64,000 nucleotides of DNA from Cylindrodendrum hubeiense. Its lineage: Eukaryota; Ascomycota; Sordariomycetes; Hypocreales; Nectriaceae. Where the stretch lies: the NCBI GenBank assembly GCA_014621425.1, contig JAANBB010000043.1, positions 62,001 to 126,000 of the forward strand. Direction: 5' to 3'. Each line of letters begins with the position of its first letter. Position 1 is the first letter of the stretch. Shown one piece after another: positions 33,229-45,476 of the stretch. Made by a program: the position numbers and the translations under genes. The notes below the pieces were generated by a model. The model did no database searches. It was not told the origin of the DNA and was given only the letters and a program-made list of their open reading frames with translations.

Positions 33229-35487
33229 TTAAGTTCTCGTGCTCTTCATAGTACCGTAGCTTGGCGGCTGCAAGCTTTCACCCTCGCAGTCCGAGTCATC
33301 CAGAATAGCAGAGTTATCTGTCAAGAGCGAGGTCGAGGCCGATGAGTCACTATCCTCAGCATCGCTGCTCTCCACCGAAGCGGTCGGGCCACCGCCCTCA
33401 ACAATTAGGAAGACCGGGACGGCTCCCATGAGGGCAAATGCCATTAAGTAGAACCAAGGAGCGACGGCGTAGCCATTGTCAGCACCCCAGGTAAAGACTG
33501 CGCCAGTGGAAGCGGGGCCAACGGCTCGGCCAATCCCACTGAAGGTAGTGGCAAACCCGTTGAGGGTGCCGAGGACGAGCAGGGAGCTGCACGAGTTGGT
33601 GAGAAGGATGGTGGTGGATGGGAAGGCGACAATGATGGCTGCGCCCTTGACAAGCATGACCGTAAGCAGGGCAGCTAACCGAGCCTGTGAAGTTTCAAAG
33701 ACCACGCAGTAGGGAGTCAGGAAGTACACAATGGGCGTGACGAGACCTAAACATGTTAACACTCAAACGTTGCTAGCTTGGATTGGGGGAGGACTTACTG
33801 CAGACTCTGAAACATCTTAGTACACCGTAGCGGGTAACAAGCGGGGGGTAGACGAGGAACTGAATGAGACCGCAGACGATTCCGTAGAGCGTGAACATGG
33901 TACCGATCTCGCCAGACGAAAGCCCAAATCCGCCGGTGAAGTACAACGGGAGTTGGAAGTTCTCAGGGGTCTTCTCCACGACCGGGTAGTTGAGGAAGAC
34001 AGTGATGATCTGGTCGTAGGCGACGGAATGGAAGGCTAAGAAAGAGTAGGCGAGGAGGTTGATGACAGTTTGGTAAGTGAAGACGTCCATCATGCTGGTC
34101 TTGGTGGTCTTGGTGGGCTCCGGGGAGTGCTTCTTCAGCACAACCTTGCTGGGAAGAAGGGGGGCGGTAGCCTCACCATCAACGAAGGAGCGTCGGCGGG
34201 AGGACACAGGCGCCGGTGTGCGTCTGAGGGATCGTGTGAGACGTTTACCAACGAGTAGGCCCCAGTCCTGTTTGTCTCGCTTGCTTGGAAGAGTTTCCTG
34301 GATGCTATTAGTGTCGATCGGAGAAACAAGCTAGTGAGGGCTTACATGGAGAAACAGCACCGCCGAGGTGACGGAGATGAGAAAGAAGACGGTCAAAGCC
34401 AGGTTGGGAAGCACAAAGGGGAAACGCTTGAAGTACTCGATGTCGCCAAAGAGAGCAGGGTACTGCTTCGCAGGCTCGGCAAAGAAGCCTCCAAAGATTG
34501 GGCCGACGATAGAACCGATGCTCCAGACCAGGGGCATGATGGAGAAGGCTCTTGGCTGGAGCTCCTTCTCTGGCACCATCTCAGCAACCATGGTTCTGAT
34601 GATTCCAACTGAACGGTTGGTTAGCGGGAATTTCAGCGAACAGGGCTGTTATATATTTACCGTTTCCGTTGCTACCACCCTGAATAGCTCGGACGACAAT
34701 GGCCATAGGCAGGCTGGTGGACATGCCCCATGCCACGAAGCAAACCATTGTCGTGAGCAGACCGGTGATGATGGTGGGTTTCCGGCCATACATGTCGGAG
34801 GCTTTGCCCCAGCCAACGGCCGTGATGCTCTGGGAGATGGAGAATACGCCGGAAGTGACGCCAGCCCACTTGGCCACCTTGTTCTGCTCTACACCGAAGC
34901 TCTTGATCATGTCGGGGAGGTATGGGAAGACGGAGGTGTATGCCATAGGCTCAGCGACTCTGGCAATAGCTATATCGTAGGTTAGCGGTGGGCGTGAGAC
35001 AGTGCGGAGGGTACCTGTTGACCAGTGGGTTGGTTTATGAATGAGGCGTGTCTGCTGCTGTTGCTGATGCAGTCATCCTGTCATCTTGTGATGAGTTCTG
35101 TCTGCTCAGGATGAGAATCGGCAGATGGAAGCATGTCGAGTCACAGGAACAGGAACATCAACCACGGCGGAGACAGACGGACAAGCAGACGAACAGACAC
35201 GGGGGCAAAGGCAGAGATGGAGGCATTGTAGGCATTGGAGGCAATGGAGGCAGAACAACGTCTATACAGAATACTGTAATTTGAAGCTGGAACGGCGCAC
35301 GTCGAGCTGTGACGCAAGGGAGGGGTGGCGAGGGATGTCATGACGCAACCGTCCTCGCCGCCAACACGCTGCCACTTGGACGGTGATGGCTGGAGTGTAG
35401 CAAAGAATTTTCGACTTCCTTACCCAGAATTGCCAGCTGCTTGGCGGGCAGCTTGGGCTTCGAGCGCGAAGATGGTTTGGAGGTCAT
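33229..35487 (-). CDS. Major facilitator superfamily transporter (DHA1-like, YCR023C/ZIF1-type)
   Basis: Five exons join in frame: 35487-35424, 34969-34661, 34608-34346, 34297-33799 and 33746-33229, giving 550 residues. The first join rebuilds the typical start LPAKQLAILAIARVAEPMAY. MFS signatures are clear: motif A as GWGKASDMYGRKP after TM2, the TM4 segment VVRAIQGG, then NVGIIRTMVAEM, and a second half with FGLSSGEIGTMFTLYG. Twelve helices are expected, split by a basic cytosolic loop (about residues 215-270). An acidic Ser-rich C-terminus ends the protein. Members of this subgroup move small molecules, metal chelates or drugs at the plasma or vacuolar membrane; the substrate is unknown. 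Intron 1 is 454 nt, unusually long here. The gene is divergent from the M28B peptidase. Confidence 0.92.
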
Positions 35488-36225
35488 TGTATTGGCTCGA
35501 TTCGCGCGGCGTTGGGGGTGGGGCAAGCGGCGAGGTGCAGGCGAAGAAAAAAATCAATTTGAGAATGATGAGAGCAAGCGTCTACAGGGTGATGTAACGA
35601 TGATGATAACGATGATGGGAGGAACAATGTCAGGGGAGCCCAAGACAATTCGTCAGATGCAGACGACTGTGTGAAGGAAGACAATAGAGCGAGGATCCAA
35701 AGTTGAGTCAGTCGAACGAGAAAAGGGACGGGGAGGAAGGGGAAAACGAGAGTGAGAAGAGAGAGGAAGTTATTAATCCGCTGTGGCGGTTGGTTGGCTG
35801 GCTGCGTTCAGGTGGGCTCTTTTACGCCGTGCAGAATGTGCACTTGCGAGATGATCCACCCCATCCACCCCGATCCAAGCCATGTGCATGACCCGTCGCT
35901 AGCCCGTTGCGTAGCTCTGTGAGACGTTGCAGGGGTTCGGTATAGATTGTGATGGTCCACGGGAGGATGAATGGGGGAGGAGGAGGCGCGGAGGAGCAAA
36001 AGGGTGCTCTGTCAAAGCCTTGCCGCCGAGCGAAGGCGCGTCATTGGAGAGTGCGGTTGGCCGCCGGCGTTCATGAATGAGGCCTGCTCGACCAGGTTCG
36101 CGCGGTTGGTGCGGCGGGGATTAGCGGTCACGGGGCATCGGTATCCCATCCCGCCCTTGCTCCGGCGTTCCGCATTCCGGACATCGGCAGCGACGCCTGA
36201 GATCCGACTCCTTGACGCAGCCATT

Positions 36226-36249
36226 GGCGGCGGCGGCGGCGGCGGCGGC
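36226..36249. repeat. GGC trinucleotide repeat x8
   Basis: This is a perfect (GGC)8 tract in the MFS/peptidase intergenic region. It is non-coding and prone to slippage. Confidence 0.9.
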
Positions 36250-37401
36250 TGTGCGGGTGAGTGAGACTAGAGCGGGAGGAGTCACAGCTGCCGTGCTTCG
36301 TAATGATGCACAGGCACCCCGTCGAGCGGAAGCCGATCGCTTGTCATGGCATCTGTCTTGCAGTGAGTGTACCGAGGGCCGATGCCTCCCCTGAAGCTGC
36401 TCAGTGTCCCTGTCCCCTGTAGCCTGTCCTGCACGGCGAGTCAACTGACAACGGGGGGCGGGCGTTCACAGTTTTCTTTCAGCTCAGTCGGCCGACAGCG
36501 GAGCTCCTCCGCGGTACCAGTGTAACATTTGCTTGCAGATGAACATGGACTCGACGCGGGTGGGCCATTTGTCTGAGTAACCTGTCTGAGTAACCCCTCC
36601 CAGTGCATCCATCCCTCCACCACTCGTCCGTTAGCTCTCTCCTCTCTACTACGTAGTACTGTACGGATACATAGTAGCGAACGCCCCCCGGCTGTCTTCT
36701 CCACCTCGTCCTCCACCTCATCCTCCACCTCCACGAACCGGGTGGGGTGGAGGGGATTGTTTTTTTTGGCCGCCCGATGGTCTCCCCGGCCGGAAGTGAC
36801 GTTTTGGGCCAATCCGGACCCCTCCAGCCCGACGCCTCCGTGCTGACACACATGGCGCACCTCGCAGTCGGACAAAACGACGCATTATGTAGCTACTACG
36901 TAGTGGGCTGGCAGGCTGGCCTCTCGACTCGTCAATCCCTGGCTCCTTGTTCCCTCGTTCTTGAGATTCGGCACGAGACCATTAAAGTGCTGGATGTGGC
37001 TGCATCCGTGGCTGCACAGATCAGCGTCTGGCTTATGCACGCCGATCACCAGCGGCTGAACTTCCATCGGTAGTACTGTACTCGCCCAAGCCCGGCCATT
37101 TTATGAACAACCGACGTCGTCATTGGCATCCTTCGACTGTGGCTGGTGTGCTGTGGCGCAGAAGCCCTGTGCCAAGAATCGGGCCGGACTGGTTGGTCGC
37201 AAGCTTCGCAAGCTACAGCGGCGTAGAACGGGCAGGCGCACGCGGAGAAAGCACATGATTGGCAGATAAGCCCCACGAGACCAAACGTCATCGCCAATGC
37301 CATCACGCCTTGACTTCAACGACTACTCCTCTCCAAGAGGCATTAAACCCGCCGTCAAACTCCTCACTAACAATCTACGACTACTATTGAAGCACACCGG
37401 A

Positions 37402-37408
37402 TATAAAG
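37402..37408 (+). promoter_or_regulatory. TATA-like box upstream of the M28B peptidase
   Basis: TATAAAG lies about 235 bp before the ATG at 37641, a plausible distance for a fungal promoter with a leader. This is a consensus match only. Confidence 0.35.
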
Positions 37409-37640
37409 GGTAAATATATGGGAAGGCGCTACTGTCATCTTTGCGAGATAGCCCTTATCCTACTATGAGTCGGCCGTGAGTCCGCCTCCCTGTTTCACTG
37501 CATAACGCCATTAGCCACACATCTGCCCCCGGTTGTCTAACCCGGCCGGAGGCACTGTGAGCCTTGCATTGTGATACCCAACTCACAACCCAGCATATGT
37601 ACTGAAACATTGTGTCTCCAGCAATTCGTCGCCTGAGAAA

Positions 37641-40170
37641 ATGGCCACCGAGCGGACGCCTCTCATACAGACCGTGCAGATCGGGCCGTCCAGGAGGAGG
37701 TACCCGCATCAGACGTGCCGCCGTTTCTTTACTATTGCCTCTAGCGCCATCCTCATCTGCGGCTTTGCATCATTTGCCTTTCATGCATTCTTCAGCTGGC
37801 CACTTGAACACCATGGGCGACATGGGCGACATGGGCGACATGGCCACTATACAGCACGCCGCAAGGGCTTGAGTCCCGAGGAAGCACAGTCCATTCTTTT
37901 CGACACCCCATCTCCCGAAAAAGCCGAGGAATGGAGTCGCTACTACACCTCCGGTGTTCACCTTGCTGGCAAAAACTTATCTCAGGTAACCACTAACAGA
38001 CCCAATGTAGAGAACTTGGAGCTGACTTGCCGTCAAGGCCGAGTGGACGAAGGACCGTTGGGAGGAGTGGGGAGTCAAGTCCGAGATTGTCGCCTATGAT
38101 GTTTACCTAAACTACCCCGTCGACGCAAGCGTCTCGGTTCTGGAAAAGTCCGAGGAAGCCAGCGAGTGGAAGGTGGCTTTCAAAGCATCGCTTGAGGAGG
38201 ACATTATCGAAGAGGACCCCTCCTCATCTGTTCCGGACAGAGTACCAACCTTCCATGGGTACTCGGCTAGCGGTAACGTTACGGCACCCTTTATCTACGT
38301 CAACTATGGTACCTACCTGGACTTTGAGGACCTGGTCAATGCTGGAATCGATCTCGAAGGCAAAATCGCTATCGCCAGGTACGGCGGCATCTTCCGCGGT
38401 CTCAAGGTGAAGCGCGCCCAGGAACTGGGAATGATCGGAATCCTGATTTACAGCGATCCTGGTGATGACGGTGAAAGGACTGAAGAAAATGGATACAAGA
38501 CCTATCCCGACGGGCCTGCAAGAAACCCCAGCAGCGTCCAGCGTGGAAGTGTTGAATTCCTGAGCGTTAGTCCAGGTGACCCGTACGTCTCCTAACTCCT
38601 ATCTGAGCGACCATCAACTCACATGTCTAGGTCTACGCCGGGATATCCATCCAAGCCTGGGGCTGTTCGGGTTCCTGTGGATTTTGCGACCCCGTCCATT
38701 CCTTCTATTCCCATTTCCTATCCCGATGCGCTCCCCATTCTCAAGGCCATCAATGGCCATGGTCCCAAGGCCTCTGAATTTAACGAATACTGGAATAGGA
38801 ACCTTGGATTGGGTTACAAGGGCGTCGAATACAATATCGGACCCACTCCTGACAACATCGTGGTCAACCTCTACAATGAGCAAGAGTATGTCATTACTCC
38901 TATCTGGGATGTCATTGGCATCGTCAATGGAACCATTCCCAACGAAGTCATTGTCGTCGGAAACCACCGAGATGCATGGATTGTTGGCGGTGCGGGTGAT
39001 CCCAACAGCGGTTCTGCGGTTTTGAACGAGGTGATTCGTGGAGTGGGCAAGGCTGTCGAAGCAGGATGGAAGCCTCTCCGAACCATTGTGTTTGCCAGCT
39101 GGGACGGCGAGGAGTACTCGCTCATCGGTAGTACGGAATGGGTCGAGGAGTACCTGCCCTGGCTTTCAGACGCCAACGTGGCGTATGTCAACGTCGACGT
39201 CGGTGTCGGCGGACCTGGATTCCGCGCCGCTGCAGCACCTCTTCTGAACCAGGTCCTCCGAGATGTTACTGCTTTAGTCCCGTCTCCTAACCAAACTGTC
39301 AAGGGGCAGACTGTTGGCGATCTTTGGAACGGCAAGATTGCCACGATGGGCAGTGGTAGCGATTTCACTGCCTTCCAGGACTTTGCCGGTATTCCTTGCA
39401 TCGACATGGGCTTCAAGGAGGATGCTGAGAGCTCGGTTTATCACTACCACAGCAACTACGACAGCTTCTACTGGATGAGCGAGTTTGGCGACCCCGGGTT
39501 TAAGTATCACAAGACCATGGCCCAGATTCTGGGCTTGACGATTGCAAAATTGGCTGACACTGCTGTCATTCCCTTCAGCGCCAAGGAGTATGCCGAATCT
39601 CTCCAGGGTTACCTTGATAAGGTAGAGGCTAAGTTCGAGCCTGCCTCTGAGCCCCTCAGTGACGACGACATGTTTACCCTCCGTGCTACCGCAACGTCTG
39701 ATGCTGTACTGGGAAGCGAAGACGCCTTCAAGAAGGGTCTCGATAGCATTCGAGAATCTCTCATCATCCTCCGTTATAAGGCGGGTGAGCTCGACGAACT
39801 GGCTGCCGATGCCAGTTCCCAGCTTGAGCAGGGCATTCCATGGTGGAACATTGTTGCCAGATTTAGACTCAGCCAAACCATTGCTAAAGTCAACACGCAA
39901 TATAAGTTGCTCGAAAGGAGCTTCCTGTATGAGGGCGGCCTCGATGGACGGAGCTGGTTCAAGCACGTGGTTTTTGCTCCTGGTCTCTGGACCGGCTATT
40001 CAGGAGGTAAGTGACTGTTTAACGGTTGTATATCAACCTTGGCTAACATGGGACCAGCTGTCTTCCCTGGCTTGGTGGAAAGCATCGATGCCAAGGACTT
40101 CACCAACGGCTTAAAGTGGGTTGGCATTATTGAGAGTTGCATCACCAATGCTATCCAGAGTCTTCATTAG
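37641..40170 (+). CDS. M28B metallopeptidase, glutamate carboxypeptidase II / transferrin-receptor-like, type II membrane protein
   Basis: Exons 37641-37985, 38038-38582, 38631-40006 and 40058-40170 join in frame to 792 residues, near the usual size of about 750. A short basic cytosolic tail precedes one membrane helix (about residues 30-52), so it is a type II protein of vacuole, Golgi or plasma membrane. A PA domain follows (GKIAIARYGGIFRGLKVKRA). The peptidase core keeps the dizinc ligands: His and Asp in GNHRDAWIVGG and GDPNSGSAV, Glu in WDGEEYSLIGSTEW, Asp in VNVDVGVGG and His in YHYHSNYDSFYW. A C-terminal helical dimerisation domain completes the family layout. It should trim acidic or small peptides. 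A HGRHGRHGRHG tract just after the membrane helix comes from a 9-bp tandem repeat. Confidence 0.93.
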
Positions 40171-40505
40171 GGTCGACTTGAAGGAGACACAATAGTTGGA
40201 TGGGTATGACATTTAGAGGATGCGATAGACGCCAAGTCGTGTGAAATATCTTAGAATTGTCACCGAACGCCTATATCCCCCCTAACTAGTTGATACAACG
40301 TGCGAGTGAATAAATATCATTTTCATGTCTCTCTAATGATAGACAATTTACAGTGCATCGGTGCAACTCCCCCATTAAGTTACTGGCGGTGAAACTATGG
40401 TATCCCTAAAAGCAAATGCAGACAAACGGTTACTAATTCAATATTTCCCCGTCTTCTCTATCTTCTCTGTACTATTATCATCCGGGCTTCCTACCAATAA
40501 GCCCC
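40171..40505. other. Convergent spacer, M28B peptidase and MARVEL gene
   Basis: This holds the two 3' UTRs. It is AT-rich, and I see nothing else. Confidence 0.5.
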
Positions 40506-41606
40506 CTAAGGAAGCTGGGCGGGAGCCTGGTAGCCAGCTTGTGCGACAGGTGGAGGAGTAGGCTGGTTGTATGGAGGCTGGTACGTGGCTTGGGGAGGTG
40601 CAGGAGGCGACTGCTGGGCAGGAGATTGCTGAAGGGAGCCACCAGTAGGCTGGGGCATAATCGGAGGCGGAGGCTGGTTGTAGAACTGCTGCTGCTGTTG
40701 CTGCTGCTGGCCCTGAGGCGGGAAGAATTGGGGCTGGCCCTGCTTCTCGCCGAGCTGTTGTTGGGGAGGGAAGCCCTGAGGGGGCGCGGCCGGGTTGTAC
40801 ACGGACTGTGTGTTAAAAGCCGGGTTCTGGCCCACGGGAACGGCGTACTGCGGAACGCCCTGGTAGTTGGCCATGGGCTGGACTTGCTGGGGCTGTATCT
40901 GGACCGGGACCGCAACCGCGGCGGGGGCGGTGCCGGCGGGAGCGGCGTTGCAGTGGAGCCCGGCGCGGCGGTGCCGGCACATGGCGACGCTGTGGATGAT
41001 AAGGGAGATGAAGAAGAATAGGCTGTGAGAGGGCATCGAGTCAGTAAAGCAAAACATCAAGGATTGGCATGACAACTTACAACTCAAGTGCACCTAGACC
41101 GGCAGCAGCGGCGAGGATGGCGCCCAGGACGAGAGCGCTGCCCTCCAAGGTGCCGTAGTAGCAAGAGTAATAACCGCAGTAGTAAGTCCCGGCCGCCCAG
41201 AAGTATGCAGTCTCGGCTGCGAGAAGGGCGAAGGAGATGAGCCAGAAGATGAGGAGGAAGATATCCAGAGACATGACGGCCCAGTAGTTGTATAGCTGGG
41301 GCGCGCACTGGTTGGCAATGATCATGTACAGCGACGAAATGAGGGTTGCGACAGCCTTTTGTGGGAAAGAAGTGTTAGTCTATCTGGTGTTTGAAGCGTC
41401 TTTTTCACAACTGGGTGCGGACGCGAACTCACAGTGAAGAGCATCAGGCAGTTGCCGTCGACAGGCACGATGTAGACCGTATAGGAGACGATAGCCAGGA
41501 TGACGAGAGCAAAGACGAACTGGAAGATGCGAAGGACGGTGAAGCCAGGAGGGTAGTGAGGGAAGTGCTCCTTCCCTTTGGGACGGATGGTGTTGGCTTG
41601 AGCCAT
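40506..41606 (-). CDS. MARVEL-domain four-helix membrane protein with Gln/Pro-rich tail
   Basis: Exons 41606-41433, 41355-41081 and 41022-40506 join in frame to 321 residues. The start MAQANTIRPKGKEHFPHYP leads into four hydrophobic helices: TVLRIFQFVFALVILAIVSY, then one spanning the first join (CLMLFT/AVATLISSLYMIIA), then SLDIFLLIFWLISFALLAAE, and after YYCGYYSCYYG a last one ending ISLIIHSVAM. This is the MARVEL layout of fungal membrane-organising proteins. The cytosolic tail (about residues 175-321) is rich in Gln, Pro and Tyr with a run of eight Gln and many PPQ/YNQP motifs. Such tails may bind SH3, WW or trafficking proteins (inference). Family members sit in plasma membrane or vesicles; no enzymatic role is expected. 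Confidence 0.87.
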
Positions 41607-43049
41607 GGTGACGGTGTGTCTCTGTTGTTCTGCTGGTGGTGGTGGTGATATTTGGTGTTGGTGTTTCTCCGTCTCTGTCGACTTGCTTTCTTAACTCTCG
41701 CCGCACGCAAAGTAATGAGGGATGAACAACTAACTTCACCAACAAACGGTAGACAGAACCAACTGAACAGCACACGAATGAAGAATAACAAGAAGGAGAA
41801 AGCAGAAGAGGGGAGAAGGGCGAGGCCGCAGCTGAACTACTGTTACACCACCGTCCCAAGGCCGCCCTCCAGCCCTGGCCCGGACGCCATCGCACGGCCG
41901 GGGCAGAAGAAGCACGGGGCCTAGACCGCTAGCCCCAGGCACGAGCGCGTCCCTGTCCAATCTACACTGCCCAGATCGACTCATAATTCCACCTCGCGAC
42001 GGGTGCTGCACACGGGGGCGTCGCAGGGCTCCGGGGGGGGACGCTAGGGCTGCGGCTGAATATGGGACTCTAGGGCGGTTTGAGGCGGCGGGTCATTGTT
42101 GATGCCGGCTCGGGAGTCGGGAGGAGAGGGGCCGGTGTTGTTGGCGACGGCAGTGGGCTGTAGAGAAGACGGAATTGGCTGGAAATGGGAAATTCGAGAA
42201 GCGCTCTAAGGCCATACCTCAGCTGGGCTTGTCAACCACCAAGTTTGCGTATCTAAAGCCGGTTCCAGCGCAACCCCTTGCCCTCATGGTGGTGAGTCGA
42301 GATGCTAAACGCCGACCAAGCCAGGTCTCACGATCCATGTTCGGTGGAGACCAATCACCAGCAGAGCACCAGCATGCTGTCCCTCCGCCACCAACTGCAA
42401 TAATTAAAGAGGAATCGGCAAAACAATGCGATGATCGCAGCAAGGGAGCCCGCAGCACGGCCGGGCACGACGCTGCTCCAGCCAGGGCCTGCGTCCGCGA
42501 TCCGATACGAGAATGGCCTTTTTCGCGCGCAATCCTGGTCGATATCCGCCTCAGCCCTACTCCGGCATATGCTAGCACCATCCATAATTATCCCCACACA
42601 TCGGCAGTCCCGCAGCGCGCAATCCACTTAACAGCCTCGGGCTCGAGTCCACAGATCCTCTTCTCTGAAAGTCGGCGTATCCTGTCACGGAAGAGATAAA
42701 TAGTGCAGTAGACGACGTGCCATTTCCGATTTCTGCAGTTGGTGAGCCAGACCTGCTGCAGGAGTGGCTTGCGTTTTGGGCGCCATCCATCAGAGCAAAG
42801 GAGCGTCGAGCTTGTGGAGTTGCGACGCCCTGCAGCCGGGTAATTTGCTTGTTGCTGGGACCAACACGAGCTTAGACCCCTTGCGTTAAAATCACTAGAA
42901 TATGAACGGGGATTAGGGCGCACTGGATTAACAAGTCTTGGGGTATCAATTATCTTGATGCCTTTCTCGGCTCATCTATCTATATCTATGAGCAAATCGT
43001 ACACGACTTTTCGTCATTCAGCTTCCTCAAGACAACCATTGCCACCTTT
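41607..43049. other. Spacer between MARVEL gene and MCR1
   Basis: The first 300 bases are probably the MARVEL 5' leader and promoter; the rest is MCR1 3' flank. The plus-strand ORF at 42175-42699 overlaps minus-strand ORFs of equal quality and looks fortuitous. No repeat or RNA gene is seen. Confidence 0.45.
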
Positions 43050-44228
43050 TTAGAACTTGAACACCTGCTCAGGGGCGTAGCCGAGCTCCTTAAGAGCACC
43101 GGTAAGCTCGCCCTGGTCCTTGGGGCTGACCTTGTTGCCAGAGATGGCGTTCATCAGGCCGGGGGGGCCGCAGACAAAGACCTTGATGTTGTCGCTCTTG
43201 GGCTCTGGGAGCACGGTCTTGAGGAGATCCTTGGTGATGAAGCCGCTGTTGCCAGCCCAGTTGGCCGGGGGCTTGTCCAGGACGTAAAATGCACGGAAGC
43301 GCTGGGGGTAGGTGTTCTCGAGCTCGTCGAACTTGTTCTTGAGGATGATGTCCTCCTCAGTGACGTTGCCGAAGATCAAGGTAACCTTGGTCTTGTCGTC
43401 GGGGTTCTTGAAGATACCGCGGAGGAGCTGGTACATGGGGGTGATACCAGAGCCGCCAGCGACGAGAGCGACGTGCTCGTGCTTGTTGGCGCTCCACTCA
43501 TACTTGGGCAGAGGGCCCTTGATGTCGAGGGTCTGGCCGGGGACCAGGGTGTGGATGTGAGAGCTCATGGGGCCGTCGGGGTACTTCTTGACAACGAGGT
43601 CAACGAAGCCCTGCTCATCTGGGAGACAATGTTAGAAGCATTCTGGAAACGGGGCGCGTGCGAGACAAACCCTCATCACTGGTGGGAGTGTAAGGTCGGA
43701 GGGTAGCCTTCTCAGCGCCCTCAGCCTTGAACTTGGTGAGGATGGCGCTGGTGACGGGCAGACCCGAGACCTGGTCGCTCTCGGGGAGCTCGAAGCGGAC
43801 ACGCTTGGTGTTGTGGTTGATGGTCTCAACCTCAGAAACCTTGAGGGAGAGCCATCCTTGTTCGCCGCCAATGAAAGCCTTTTTGGGCTCAGCAACGACC
43901 ACCTTTTTCACTTCGGCGACAGCCGCGGGGGACCTGCTGAAGTACCAGGCTCCGGCACCGGCCAGACCGGCGGCACCGGCCACGAACAGCAGCGTGCTGT
44001 TCCCCCCCGCGCCGCCAGCCTCAGTGGCATAACGGCGGACGTGCTGAAGCCAAGTTAGCGACTTTGATGCCATCTACAGCGGCGCCGGAGAAGGTGTGGT
44101 GGCGGCATGGCGATGCCGTGTAACCCTCCCGCGGTGGCTGACGGAGGAGGGGAAGAACCGGGTGGCGGGACAAACCGACGTACCTTCTTGAGCGGCTGAG
44201 CCGCGCGGGCTGCAGATCGGGAGAACAT
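43050..44228 (-). CDS. MCR1: Mitochondrial NADH-cytochrome b5 reductase
   Basis: Exons 44228-44184, 44043-43671 and 43618-43050 join in frame to 328 residues. The start [20 protein letters not shown] is an Arg/Ala-rich mitochondrial presequence, followed by one membrane helix (about residues 31-45, [20 protein letters not shown]), as in yeast Mcr1, which lies in the outer membrane and intermembrane space. FAD binding is shown by LRPYTPTS, and NADH binding by [12 protein letters not shown] and [10 protein letters not shown]. The enzyme passes electrons from NADH to cytochrome b5, supporting ergosterol and fatty-acid metabolism and erythroascorbate recycling (family knowledge). The first intron is 140 nt; the second uses a GTTTGT donor. 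A TCACGTGA palindrome lies about 180 bp upstream. Confidence 0.95.
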
Positions 44229-44404
44229 CTTTTTGAGTTTGGGATACTTGACTGAAGCTCAATTGAACTAATTGACCAGCGAAAGGCGATGTTGGGCTGC
44301 GGGGATGGACGAGAGAGAGCTGGTCACAGATATGCAGGCGTGCTGGACCTTAGTTATTTCGTAGCTCGGCAATCCGAATCCACGCGAGGGATGACGTTAC
44401 CGCA

Positions 44405-44412
44405 TCACGTGA
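44405..44412. promoter_or_regulatory. TCACGTGA palindrome (E-box) upstream of MCR1
   Basis: This is a perfect 8-bp palindrome with a CACGTG core, the consensus of Cbf1/bHLH factors, about 180 bp upstream of the MCR1 ATG. Use as a regulatory site is inference. Confidence 0.35.
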
Positions 44413-45153
44413 TATTCCGGGATCCGTGAGGTCCGAACGTCGCCGGCCCCGGAAACCCGGATATAGATACGTGAAGGCGACTCGCCAGCGGGGGATGGAC
44501 TCTCGTCGACTTCAGATTGGTAATCCAAAGTGGGATGCGGAGAAGTTCATGTAGCAAACCTCTCGGCCAAGCACGCTTACTCGCCCGTACCCCGGATTCC
44601 CCGTTCCCTGCGCAGTCAGCTCCAGCGAGTCTAACATACCCTAGGCGTGCATATAAGACGCGAAGCTAAGCCTCGCTCGCAGCTTCTTGCACGGTGTTTG
44701 GAAACATCCAAGTTTCACAACCGCACAGTCGTTAATTGCATCCAAGCTTGGATTGGTATTGGCTAAATAATCGGAGCCAGCATGGCACTTGCCGAACGGA
44801 GGTATGCGACTTGAAACATGAGAGCAGGCCTACACAGTGGCATACGCCCAGCATGTCTTCCCGAAGGGGTGAAAGGACTACGTTGCCGCTTGGCCTCAAA
44901 CACAAAAGGCAGACCATGGCCATAGCCAAACAAGACAAGATCAGTTCATACTTGGAAGGGGTCATCACTCAACGACACATGTTGGGTTGGAGCTCTACCT
45001 GTGCAGGAAGCCTCGCACAGCATCCTCTCTTCACTTATATAAATCCAAACACGCTATTCTTTCCTCAACTCATCGAGCTCTTGTGCCGCGTCACTCCCTC
45101 CCGTTCATCATCGACCACTTCTATCTTGAATCACTCCACCTCATTATGCCACG

Positions 45154-45279
45154 ATGGCCGGCATTGATCTCAGTCTCTCCACTGTTCCTTCTATATCGCC
45201 GTCGCGTGTGCCCCGATTCTTGATGTCATCCAAGGGTTCGTCTTATTCGGTTCGGGTCTTCGGCAGATGTTCCAGATGA
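45154..45279 (+). other. Small ORF, 41 codons, behind a TATA box and CT-rich leader
   Basis: TATATAAA at 45036-45043 is followed by a CT-rich stretch and then an ATG at 45154 (MAGIDLSLSTVPSISPSR...) with a stop at 45277-45279. A slightly earlier ATG at 45146 opens a shorter frame. Promoter-like spacing is the only support; the peptide has no known family. Confidence 0.25.
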
Positions 45280-45476
45280 CAATGACGATCAAGACCGGGT
45301 CCGCTTGATAGGTTAGGAGCTGCAGGACACTCCTCTCTTGGTTCGTCGTCGCATGTCGTCTTCATCGAACCCGTCCGGAATTATTGGTATATCCACCCAT
45401 GTCCCGTTAGAAGGATACATCAAGTCATGAGCATCTTCAAACATGATAAAATCTTTCGTCAGATGTCTGGATCGGG

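Larger units (their letters stand above)
35488..37640. other. Divergent intergenic region, MFS transporter and M28B peptidase
   Basis: These 2.1 kb should hold both promoters. I see a (GGC)8 run at 36226-36249, two copies of the 12-mer CTACTACGTAGT (36646-36657 and 36893-36904) and a TATAAAG at 37402-37408 about 235 bp before the peptidase start. No gene is supported. Confidence 0.5.
44229..45476. other. Spacer between MCR1 start and NBP2 end
   Basis: The left part is the MCR1 promoter. From about 45030 the plus strand shows a TATA box, a CT-rich leader-like stretch and short ORFs (see findings); these look like a small transcription unit but no protein can be assigned. Confidence 0.45.

Noticed and set aside
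23051..35487. Secondary-metabolite gene cluster around PDE1, MFS and the DMAP-domain gene
   Set aside because: No polyketide synthase, NRPS, terpene synthase or pathway regulator is present; the transporter sits among unrelated housekeeping genes.
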